From contig JAUIMM010002303.1 in the NCBI GenBank assembly GCA_031769625.1, positions 62,001 to 126,000 of the forward strand: 64,000 nucleotides of DNA, written 5' to 3'. This DNA comes from Taudactylus pleione (Eukaryota > Chordata > Amphibia > Anura > Myobatrachidae). The translations under genes were made by a program, and so were the position numbers. Positions 11,765-18,734 of this stretch are shown one piece after another. The notes below the pieces were generated by a model. That model saw only the letters and a list, made by a program, of their open reading frames with translations. It was not told the DNA's origin and made no database searches. Positions within the stretch are counted from its first letter, which is position 1. Each line of letters opens with the position of its first letter.

Positions 11765-12850
11765 GCTAATTTTTACATCAGTTGAGATTGATATTTTGAC
11801 TCCGATTTGGTTAGGTTGGTATTGACCTCTGGTTAAATAAATATAATCACTTTTGCATAATTTTTCTATCATATTTCCTTAATCTTCATTTGATATAATA
11901 TTCCCATTATTTTAGTATTAGGGAATCACAATAAAGTATTGCTATTTATTTCACATGTTATTAAATAAATCACACTTTAATATCACTTTATGTTTTGTTT
12001 CATTTTATTACTTTGTCTCACATTATTGCATTTCTATTTTAAGAATGCTCCTAACACAAATTTTTATCTATTTATCTATTTATTTATTTTCTATATTTTT
12101 GACAGCTAATATATTATGTAATCTCACTAATATTTTATTTTTTATTTTCATATTATATATATATTATATATTTTTTATTATATTTTTTATTATCATAATC
12201 ATTCATAAATGATATGTATTTGTGATCACCATATTCACCCATTAGCACTATAGTCATATCATTTATAGTCACATGTGATATTATTATCTACATATTTATT
12301 AATATATTTATTAATAAATTATACTTTTGATCACTACACTCACATAATAGCACTATTTTTATCATTACCTATAATCACATTAATCCGAGATTAATTTAGG
12401 ATATATGTGGGAATATAGTTCATTTTATTTCCATTATGCGGTATTAATATCTGTGTACACTGATCTGAAGGAATATGTATAATAATTATAAACAACAAAA
12501 TATGTAGTATACTGCATACTGATAGAATATTTGTGTGGCAATGAATTAACTATAAGGGGTCCACATCAGTAACAACGGATTTATCATGATGAATTCCGTT
12601 ATTATAGAACTCTAATACTATGGATCTAGCTGATATTTCATTTAGCTACAGATTGTTATCTATATTGATTACAAAGACTACAGGTGGATATCTCTATTAC
12701 ACTAATATAGTTAGTTATCACTACATTGTTACTTTGTTTATCCTGTTTGTTGTGTTATATTTAATCATAGGCACCAACTTAGTATATAGTGGGCAACGTT
12801 ATATATTGCCATTACTATTTTTCATTATTTGGATTTGGGTGACATAATGA
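11765..12850 (+). other. AT-rich 3' region of the Penelope-like element
   Basis: About 1.1 kb of very AT-rich sequence with runs such as ATATATATTATATATTTTTT and no convincing coding. Two open frames here (11955-12212 and 12620-12847) are low-complexity, hydrophobic by composition, and match nothing I know. Confidence 0.6.
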
Positions 12851-13121
12851 TAGTTTGCCTTAGATTAGCAGTGAAATTGACACAGCTGACGATCAGGCCA
12901 GCTCCTTGCTTAAGAGACAGATGATATCAGCTGGACAATATATACTGCTCCCTCCCTTTTATTCAATACCACATGCCCATTGGTGGATTATGCTGTCAAT
13001 AATAAACAGCAACCTATCAGCTTACAGCTGGCGCTATTTAATCCCGGCACGCACATGACAGCATGGTGCTTCCTTTGATAAAGCCCTGGCGAAACGCACG
13101 TCGGAAAGCCTGCTGGTGGGC
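12851..13121 (-). other. Inner extension of the right pseudo-LTR
   Basis: On the minus strand this continues the right arm past the point where the two arms diverge. It contains CGACGTGCGTTTCGCCAGGG and GCTTTATCAAAGGAAGC, a combination I associate with amphibian Penelope-like elements from memory. It lacks the GIY-YIG body found after the left arm, so the two halves are structurally different copies. Confidence 0.5.
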
Positions 13122-14444
13122 TCCATAGTGCGCACTCTGGACCCCTGCACCACGGACGATCATACAGAAGGGGGATAATATTGGCAGGTACTTTCTTCCT
13201 TCTACTGTTTCCTGCTCTCTCATTATAGCCAGCTGCCTGGATTCCCTGCGCTGCTGTATGGCAACAGGGATACAGGTTAGACTGGGCTGTAACAGCAGAA
13301 GCAGCTCTCTGATTTCTGGTGCCAGTTCCTGGGACTCTCATTCCCTGTCCTCTAATATCTAAGACAGGCAACAGCAGATCCTGGGCATATAAGCACACCA
13401 CTCTATACCTGTATCTATACCAGGAAAATATTTAGTACCATATGTACTCTCCCAGATCGGAATAGAGGGGCGCCTCTAATTACTTCAAGATTATATATAT
13501 AGGTGGTATCTGTGGTGTTCAGCATTTTAATATTGTGGTATCAATATACCTCTTGTATGTTGTATGTATTTGTTTATTATTTCGCCTTTTGTTTCCTTTT
13601 GTATTCATATGTCAATTGTGATACGTTTTTTATATTCACATGTTACTTGTATATCTAATATACAGGTGGATCCACTTAATCTCAGAATATCTTACCCTAG
13701 ACAATAGTACATTGCACCTTCATCAATAATTATCATAATAGAAGGTTGTGGTGGGTCCATCCTATTTATCATTTCACTGGTTCCGGTGGATTACAGAGGG
13801 ACTATTTTCACTAGATACACCATATGTATGGTTTCTATGATTATTGCATTATTGCATCTTAATATGTGTACTATGTAGGGTGGTATTTTGAAGAATTATC
13901 TATTCTAATTGTGTATATTATTAGTAAATATCTATAACTATACCCCCAACACCAGATGTATGATTTCTGTGATTAGTGAAATATTGTATGTGTACTAATT
14001 AGGGTGGCACTGTCATCAATTGTCTATTTTAAGTGTGCATATTATCAGCAAATATCTATAACTATATTTCTAGTATTGCCAAACAGACCTGGATATAGTG
14101 GATCACTGTTATTAGATATAGTGTATCTTACACTATCAATGTCCATATTTGTCTATGCTGTCTATGTTTAATAGGTTGATTTTGAGTGTCTATGTTTTAT
14201 TTTAAAGAATTTAATAAACTTTAGTTTTAATATAATATCATCACATCAATTTCAGATATATCAGCAATGGGTAAATTTATGGTGGCTTGTCTGCCAACCG
14301 AGATATAATGTAATTTTCACATGTGATTATGACCTTCACATAGGTGCTATCAGTTTGTCCAATTTTTCAATACTAATTCTGTAGTTATTAATATAGTACA
14401 GGAGTGTGCCCCGATAGGAGTCTTTTCTTTCTCTCCCCTTTAAA
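13122..14444 (-). repeat. Right arm (inverted pseudo-LTR) of the Penelope-like element
   Basis: The minus strand repeats 10057-11363 from TTTTAAAGGGGAG through GCGCACTATGGA. It carries the same MVCLYAQDLLLP reading (minus-strand ORF from 13401), which diverges after GPECALW. It directly abuts the right copy of the 16-bp duplication. Confidence 0.92.
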
Positions 14445-14460
14445 ACAAACTCCAAGCTCT
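14445..14460. repeat. Target-site duplication, right copy
   Basis: This is the second identical copy of the 16-bp sequence. A duplication this long suits target-primed reverse transcription, as in Penelope-like and LINE elements, rather than a DNA transposon. Confidence 0.95.
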
Positions 14461-14600
14461 GATTAGGCAAGAATGGGCGGCCATCACTCAGTATGTGGCC
14501 CAGAAGTTGATTGGACAGCATGTCAGGGCAAATTCCAGAGGTCTTGAAAAAGTAGGGTCAACACTGCAAATATTGACTCTTTGCATAAAGTTAATGAAAT
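14461..14600 (+). pseudogene. Tc1-like transposase pseudogene, 3' end
   Basis: The reading resumes after the nested insertion with IRQEWAAITQYVAQKLI, the conserved C-terminal tail of the same transposase whose upstream part ends at 9903. It then decays. The 3' untranslated stretch and terminal inverted repeat follow at 14601-14751. Confidence 0.9.
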
Positions 14601-14686
14601 TGTCAATAAAAGCCTTTCACACTTATGAAATGCTGTAATGTTACCTCAGTATACCATAGTACCATCTGACAAAAAGGTCTAAAAAC

Positions 14687-14751
14687 ACTGAAGCAGCAAA
14701 CTTTGTGAAAAGCAATATTTGTGTCACTCTCAAAACTTTTGGCCATGGCTG
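14687..14751 (-). repeat. Right terminal inverted repeat of the Tc1 element
   Basis: The complement of this stretch starts CAGCCATGGCCAAAAG and runs through AAAGTTTGCTGCTTCAGT. It pairs with 8713-8777. Confidence 0.93.
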
Positions 14752-14928
14752 TAGATAGATAGACATGAGAGATAGAGAGATAGATAGATAGATATAAAAT
14801 AGATATAGATAGATATAAATGAGATAGGTAGATATAAGGGAGATTAATAGATATATAGATAGAAATGAGATAGATAGATAGATATGAGATAGATAGATGG
14901 ATAGATAGATATGAGATAGATAGATATG

Positions 14929-14968
<40 letters not shown>
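14752..14968. repeat. GATA microsatellite 2, degenerate
   Basis: TAGATAGA repeats interspersed with ATGAGATAGAT variants. It lies between the right end of the Tc1 element and the outer end of the DIRS left ITR. The long minus-strand frames through it are serine/isoleucine/tyrosine repeats and not genes. Confidence 0.95.
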
Positions 14969-14970
<2 letters not shown>

Positions 14971-15137
14971 TTATGGTAAAACTTACTTTGGTTATCTCTC
15001 TTTCTTCCAAGTCCATAGGGTCCACAGGGTGTAGGTGGGACCTGGAGGACCAGACACCAACAGCACAGCTTTTCAATCCCAGGATGCTCCAGTCCTTCCC
15101 CCTGTACCCTGCCTACAGGCTGAGGGCACTTCAGTTT
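14969..15137 (-). repeat. DIRS inverted terminal repeat, left copy (3' end of the element)
   Basis: Its complement aligns with 18083-18230 at roughly 85% by eye. Shared blocks include AAGTGCCCTCAG, GGGGAAGGACT, GCATCCTGG, TGCTGTTGGTGTC and CACCTACA. The outer end reads AGTTATGGTAAAACTTACTT. Confidence 0.88.
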
Positions 15138-15270
15138 CGTTAACAAGCCCAAGGCAGAAGCAGAATAAGAGAGAAGACTGGTACACTGAGGAATCACACT
15201 CTTAGACAGAGAAGGAAACAAGTGACCAGGAGAAGAAAACCCATAGAAGCTAGGAGCATCAGGGTGGGTG

Positions 15271-15371
15271 CCCTGTGAACCCTATGGACTTTGAAGAAAG
15301 AGAGTTAACCAAGGTAAGTTTTACCATAACTCTCCTTTTCTTCTTCAGGCTCCATAGGGTTCCTCAGGGAG
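15271..15371 (-). repeat. DIRS internal complementary region
   Basis: Bases 15271-15333 are complementary to the outermost 60 bp of the left ITR (GTAAGTTTTACCATAACT against AGTTATGGTAAAACTTAC). Bases 15334-15371 (CTTCTTCAGGCTCCATAGGG) correspond to the outer end of the right ITR. Two element ends joined in one short segment next to the recombinase is what an ICR looks like; it is thought to align the ends during circularisation. Confidence 0.82.
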
Positions 15372-15398
15372 ACAATGGGGATATCCAAAAGCAGTTGT

Positions 15399-15993
15399 TC
15401 AAGGGTGGGAATGCTCCTGAGCTGATAGGAGAACCCTATTCCCGAAGGAAGCATCCTGAGAGGCAAATGTATCAAAAGCATAAAACCTGAGAAAGATATG
15501 GACAGAAGACCAGGTGGCCGCCTTGCATAGCTGTTCAGCTGAGGCTTCACATTGGGCTGCCCATGAGGGACCCACAGAGCAGGTAGAATGAGCAGAGACT
15601 GTAGTTGGTACAGTAAGGCCTATCTGTGTATAAGCCTGTGAGATAGTCATGTGAATCCATCTGGCCAGAGTCTGTTTGTTAGCTGGCCACCCTTCTTGTG
15701 GAATCCATATAGGACAAAGAGGGAGTCTAGTTTCCAGAATGAAGCAGTACGGTCCATGTAGATCTTTAGAGCATAGACCACATCCAAAGAGGCCTCACCT
15801 GTTGAGAAGTCTGGTGAATTAAAGGCCAGAACCACAATTTCCTCATTCAGGTGGAAGCAAGAAACCACCTTGGGAAGAAAGCCTGGGCGTGTTTGAAGAA
15901 CAGCTCTGTCCTGATGAAATATCAAGGGTATTGAATTTAGCGCCCGTAAATCAGATACCCTATGGGCAGATGCTATAGCCATAAGAAACAGTG
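15399..15993 (-). pseudogene. DIRS tyrosine recombinase, C-terminal part
   Basis: The minus strand reads LFLMAIASAHRVSDLRAL (first catalytic Arg in HRVSDL), then FHQDRAVLQTRPGFLPKVVS, SLDVVYALKIYMDRT and FWKLDSLFVLYG. A one-base frameshift near 15665 leads to QAYTQIGLTVPTTVSAHST and WSSVHIFLRFYAFD, which holds the candidate nucleophilic Tyr in FYAFD. The conserved HSTR box reads HSTC: the codon at 15579-15581 is TGC on the minus strand, which removes the second catalytic Arg. The enzyme, which would insert the circular intermediate, is dead twice over. Confidence 0.93.
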
Positions 15994-16245
15994 GCCCTGA
16001 TTCAAAGCCGGACGCTCTGATAGAGCGCTCGCTCTGAATCAGGGCCGGCCTTCTTGTTTTTTAGAGCGGCCTCATGGCCGCTCGCATAGCTGTGGGTGAC
16101 CACCCACAGCTATAGCGAGCAGCCAGGAAGATGGTTGCGATGGTCAAGACCATTGCGACCATCGGGCTTGCGACAAGACCCTTGCGGTAGGGTCTCGTTG
16201 CCGCAAGCCCCAGAGAGCTTTCGGCTCTAACAGAGCCGAAAGATC

Positions 16246-16277
16246 TCCCACTGACATCACTTGTGATGTCAGTGGGA
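16246..16277. repeat. 15-bp-arm palindrome with 2-bp loop
   Basis: TCCCACTGACATCAC (16246-16260) is the exact complement of 16263-16277, with loop TT. It overlaps the preceding hairpin by two bases, so the hairpins are packed without spacers here. Confidence 0.96.
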
Positions 16278-16282
16278 CCGGC

Positions 16283-16324
16283 CCCAGACGGTAGGTGTTC
16301 CCATGGGAACACCTACCGTCTGGG
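16283..16324. repeat. Perfect 42-bp palindrome
   Basis: The left 21 bases, starting CCCAGACGGTAGG, are exactly complementary to the right 21 with no loop, centred on CCATGG at 16301-16306. It is one link of the hairpin chain in the 550-bp element. Confidence 0.97.
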
Positions 16325-16346
16325 CAGCCACGCCCCCAGTCCGCCC

Positions 16347-16396
16347 ACCAAAGGGGGTGTGCTGTCACTCAACATCGACAGCACGCCCCCTTTGGT
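16347..16396. repeat. 20-bp-arm hairpin
   Basis: ACCAAAGGGGGTGTGCTGTC (16347-16366) pairs with 16377-16396 with a single G/T-type mismatch and a 10-base loop. Confidence 0.95.
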
Positions 16397-16548
16397 ACGA
16401 GACCCAGAGCGATGGATTGCCCGTCGCTATCCGGGTCTCGCGCATGCGCACAATGGAGCCGGCTCCGTCGTGCGCATGCGCTCTGGGCCACCACTGACCC
16501 AGTTGCGAGCGCTCAGCACTTGCGACCGGGTCTGAATCAGTCCCAGTG

Positions 16549-16880
16549 TTCGCAGTGAGCCATTTGACATCCACTGATTCCGTGGGTTCGAATGGAGGCT
16601 CCTGAAGTGCTTAAAGAACCATTGACAAATCCCATTGAGCCATAGGAGGGACAAAGGGAGGTTGTATTCGTAGAACACCCTGCATGAAGGTGTGGTTATC
16701 CGGTAAAGGAGAAATTCTGGGCTGAAACCAGATAGACAAAGCAGAGACCTGCACTTTCAGAGATGCTAGGCGAAGGCCTAGATTCATCCAGCTTGAAGAA
16801 AGGAAAGAATTCAAGAAACCTTAAACACCTGAGGGTCATAGTTTCTTGGTGCACACCATTGGAAATATGTATGCTATATT
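16549..16880 (-). pseudogene. DIRS tyrosine recombinase, N-terminal part
   Basis: The minus strand reads LRLASLKVQVSALSIWF, PDNHTFMQGVLRIQPPF and PMAQWDLSMVL. After an in-frame TAA near 16608 it continues in the same frame as ALQEPPFEPTESVDVKWLT. These are conserved N-terminal blocks of DIRS recombinases (SALS...F, WDL..VL, PFEP). The reading ends at the 550-bp hairpin element and resumes at 15988 with LFLMAIASA. Degraded upstream part 16820-16880 contains further stops. Confidence 0.9.
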
Positions 16881-17345
16881 CTGTGACAAATCCTGGTTGG
16901 TTTAGGTGCTTTTAGCATGGTCTGCACAACAGAGCTGGAAAAACCCTTAGCCGTTTGGAGGGATGTCTCAAGAGTCAAGCCATTAAAGACAGACGGGCTA
17001 GGTCCGGATGTAGACATGGACCCTGCGACAACAGGTCTACTCATAGAGGAAGCTGAAGAGGAACATCTATGGAGAGCCTTTGAAGATTGGAGTACCAGTG
17101 ACATCTGAGCCAGGCCAGAGCTATTAACATGACTGTGCCTACCTCCTGTCTCACCTTTCGAAGCACTTGAGGAAGCAGGGATATTGGAGAGAAGATATAT
17201 GCTAAATGGAAATTCCATTTCACTGACAATGCATCTATGAAGGCCGTGTCGGGGTTCTTTGTTCTGGAGGCCATGAGATCCACCTCCGGAAGACCCCATT
17301 TGTCCACTACAAGCTGAAAGACTTCTGGATGTAGAGACCATTCTC
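16881..17345 (-). pseudogene. DIRS region between RNase H and recombinase
   Basis: From about 17345 the minus strand reads REWSLHPEVFQLVVDKWG, LPEVDLMASRTKNP, DALSVKWNFHLAYIFSP and LLPQVLRKVRQEVGTV. These blocks (WG.P.vDLMAS, DALs..W.f..aY.F.P, LLP.vLRK) always follow RNase H in DIRS polyproteins. The stretch is shifted one frame relative to the RNase H upstream and ends in a stop near 17041. The remainder to 16881 is a decayed linker in a different frame. Confidence 0.9.
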
Positions 17346-18060
17346 TGCATGCAGGTCATGACGGCTGAGTAAATCCGCCTCCCATTTGAGAATCCCTGGG
17401 ATGAACACTGAGGGGATGGCTGGGAGATTGCGTATGGCCCAGTTGAGAATGTGTGACACTACTATCATTGCAGACTGACTTTGTGTGCCCCCTTGGTGAT
17501 TGAGGTAGGCCACAGCCGTGGCGTTTTCGGACTGTACTTGTACTGGCCTGTTTTTCAGAATAATCTGAGCCAGAGTGAGAGCTAGTTAGATGGCTCGAAG
17601 TTCTAGAATGTTGTTTGGCAACACTGCCTCAACTAGGGACCATCGGCCCTGGAAGGAGTGCTGGCCGGTTACTGCACCCCACCCACAGAGGCTTGCATCC
17701 GTGGTGAGGAGAGCCCAGTCTGGGATCCACAAGGGATGACCCCGGTTCAAATGGGAAGTCTGTAGCCACCAGGCTAGGGATAGGCAAACCTCTGGGGGGA
17801 GGCTCATCATATGGGATTTGAGCATATAGGATAGCCCATTCCAACTGGAGATGATCAGGTGTTGGGAGGCCTGGAGTGAAGCTGGGAGAACACCACCATG
17901 TTGAAGGTAGACTCCATTGATCCCAAGGTCTGCATTGCAGAGTGAATAGACACTCTGCGATTGTGAAGAAATCTGCATAGTCTGTGCTGTAGTGCTGAAA
18001 TCTTGTCCGCCATTAGGAAGAATCTCTGAACTCAAGAGTCCAGAAGGGCTCCCAAATGTA
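17346..18060 (-). pseudogene. DIRS reverse-transcriptase thumb and RNase H
   Basis: Near 18056-17850 one minus-strand frame reads HLGALLDS, a stop, then FLMADKISALQHRLCRFL and AMQTLGSMESTFNMVVF, the thumb/connection of a DIRS reverse transcriptase. After a frameshift RNase H follows: LLTTDASLCGWGAVTG (first Asp near 17698), NNILELRAI (Glu near 17602), an in-frame TAA at 17586-17588, then VQVQSENATAVAYLNHQGGT and ILKWEADLLSRHDLHA (last Asp). In the third motif the usual Asp of QSDN is Glu (QSEN). The palm with the YADD-type active site is not present. Confidence 0.92.
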
Positions 18061-18082
18061 CCATCCTTTGAGAGGGTGTCGA

Positions 18083-18230
18083 AAACTAAAGTGCCCTCAG
18101 GTTGTGGGCGGGGTATCAGGGGAAGGACTAGGGCATCCTGGAATTGAAAACGATTGCTGTTGGTGTCCGGTCCTCCAAGTCGCACCTACAACCAATGTTC
18201 TCCACTGTGGAGCCCTATGGACCCTGAAGA
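18083..18230 (+). repeat. DIRS inverted terminal repeat, right copy (5' end of the element)
   Basis: Matches the complement of 14969-15137 from AAACTAAAGTGCCCTCAG through GCACCTACA, then CCCTATGGACCCTGAAGA. After GAAGA the sequence becomes GATA repeat, so the outermost end of this ITR has been lost or replaced. Confidence 0.87.
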
Positions 18231-18640
18231 TAGATAGATATGAGATAGATATAAAGATTGATAGAGAGAAAGATAGATAGATAGATAGATAGATACAGAG
18301 ATAGCTTGAGAGATAGATATGAGATAGAGAGCTATATAGATAGATAGATATGAGAAAGATAGATATATAGATAGAGAGATAGATATGAGATATATAGACA
18401 GATATGAGATAGATATATAGACTGACAGACAGACCAACAGATAGATAGTTATGATATAGATAGATATGAGATATATAGATAGATAGATATATAGATAGAT
18501 AGATATGATAAAGATAGATAGATGTTAGATAGATAAGATACATATATATTATATAGATAGGTAGATAGATAGATATGAGATAAAGAGCTATATAGATAGT
18601 TAGACATGAGATAGATAGATAGATAGATAGATAGACAGAT
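18231..18640. repeat. GATA microsatellite 3, degenerate
   Basis: About 400 bp of TAGATAGA with ATGAGATAGAT and TATATAGATAG variants. It stops about 9 bp from the splice donor of the dlg4 exon at 18650. On the gene's sense strand it is (TATC)n, a pyrimidine-rich tract at the start of the intron. Confidence 0.96.
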
Positions 18641-18649
18641 AACTATTAC
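18641..18649 (-). other. Splice donor (5' splice site) of the 51-nt dlg4 exon
   Basis: On the minus strand the exon ends AGA and the intron begins GTAATAGTT. The GT at 18648-18649 fits the exon phase exactly. The +5 base is T instead of the preferred G, so the site looks weak. The GATA tract starts within ten bases. Confidence 0.8.
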
Positions 18650-18700
18650 TCTCTCCAAGGTGATCTCTTCATACTCCATCTCAGCCTCTGTTCCGTTAAC
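18650..18700 (-). CDS. dlg4: Coding exon of dlg4 (PSD-95): start of PDZ1
   Basis: A 51-nt exon with 17 codons, phase 0 at both ends, encoding VNGTEAEMEYEEITLER. This matches the residues before the GNSGLGFS carboxylate-binding loop of the first PDZ domain in PSD-95. Other DLG paralogues read, from memory, differently here (DADYEYEE, EIEYEFEE or GELEYEE), so DLG4 is the best assignment. PSD-95 is the membrane-associated guanylate-kinase scaffold of excitatory postsynapses and binds NMDA-receptor and potassium-channel tails. EMEYEEITLER should form the first PDZ1 beta strand. The upstream acceptor (CCTCTTTCAG) and downstream donor (GTAATA) define the exon. The next exon is beyond the left edge of the window. 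Confidence 0.92.
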
Positions 18701-18730
18701 CTGAAAGAGGAAAATAAATAAATATGAAAA
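18701..18730 (-). other. Splice acceptor (3' splice site) of the 51-nt dlg4 exon
   Basis: The minus strand reads TTTATTTATTTTCCTCTTTCAG and then the exon. This is a good polypyrimidine tract plus CAG. The 47-bp array begins just beyond it, so only about 30 bp of unique sequence separates exon and array. A branch point would have to lie in TTTTCATATTTAT or inside the repeat. Confidence 0.88.
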
Positions 18731-18734
18731 CCTG

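Larger units (their letters stand above)
9904..14444 (+). mobile_element. Penelope-like retroelement with inverted arms, nested in Tc1
   Basis: A 4.54-kb insertion lies between the two copies of the 16-bp duplication. It consists of a 153-bp left tag (9904-10056), a 1.3-kb arm (10057-11363), a central body with a GIY-YIG endonuclease domain and AT-rich 3' sequence (11364-13121), and an inverted copy of the arm (13122-14444). Penelope-like elements encode a reverse transcriptase plus a GIY-YIG nuclease and carry pseudo-LTRs that may be direct or inverted, which this layout fits. I see no reverse transcriptase, so the copy is 5'-truncated. Family assignment rests on the GIY-YIG domain and architecture. 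Confidence 0.8.
8713..14751 (+). mobile_element. Tc1-like transposon, split by a nested insertion
   Basis: The element is bounded by inverted repeats starting CAGTCATGGCCAAAAGTTTT at 8713 and ending with the complement at 14751. A TA dinucleotide lies outside each end (8711-8712 and 14752-14753), the expected Tc1/mariner target duplication. Without the 4.5-kb insertion and one copy of its 16-bp duplication the element is about 1.48 kb, close to the usual length for the family. It inserted inside a GATA tract, which supplies many TA sites. Confidence 0.95.
15994..16543. mobile_element. 550-bp serial-hairpin non-autonomous element (MITE-like)
   Basis: A GC-rich insertion interrupts the DIRS recombinase gene, flanked by the direct repeat CAGTG (15989-15993 and 16544-16548). 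Its ends are similar inverted repeats: GCCCTGATTCAAAGCCGG on the left, and the complement of the right end GGACTGATTCAGACCCGG (14 of 18 match). The interior is a chain of adjacent hairpins at 15993-16046, 16064-16083, 16080-16120, 16130-16163, 16164-16210, 16213-16247, 16246-16277, 16283-16324, 16347-16396, 16398-16440 and 16440-16481. It has no coding capacity; the many short ORFs here are palindrome by-products. Superfamily unknown. Removing it with one CAGTG joins conserved recombinase blocks, although with a one-base frame difference. Confidence 0.85.
14969..18230 (-). mobile_element. DIRS-type tyrosine-recombinase retrotransposon, internally deleted
   Basis: On the minus strand the order is ITR, remnant of reverse transcriptase, RNase H, connection domain, tyrosine recombinase, internal complementary region (ICR), ITR. 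This is the DIRS arrangement, in which a circular intermediate is joined by a recombinase instead of an integrase. The gag region and the catalytic part of the reverse transcriptase are missing: the right ITR runs almost directly into the reverse-transcriptase thumb near 18060. Length is 3.26 kb including a 550-bp insertion, well short of a full element. Both outer ends abut GATA tracts. Confidence 0.9.

Noticed and set aside
11955..12847. Two hydrophobic small ORFs in AT-rich sequence (85 and 75 codons)
   Set aside because: Composition-driven strings of Ile, Phe and Tyr with no motif; they lie in the 3' region of the Penelope-like element.
10057..14444. Hammerhead ribozyme in the Penelope-like arms
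   Set aside because: Such elements often carry one, but I found no CTGATGA core with a matching GAAA and stem by eye. A covariance-model search would be decisive.
15312..15353. Apparent tiny intron: CCAAG|GTAAGT ... TTCTTCTTCAG|GCTCC
   Set aside because: Donor- and acceptor-like words are on the plus strand, only about 40 bp apart, and are explained as the DIRS ICR joining two element ends, opposite to the gene's strand.
16061..16574. Seven overlapping ORFs of 60-90 codons on both strands
   Set aside because: By-products of GC-rich palindromes in the 550-bp hairpin element; mirrored frames are expected from inverted repeats.
18650..18700. Assignment of the exon to another DLG paralogue
   Set aside because: VNGTEAEMEYEEITLER with SPPVIVNTDTLEAP upstream fits DLG4 better than DLG1, DLG2 or DLG3 as I recall them. 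A full alignment would settle it.
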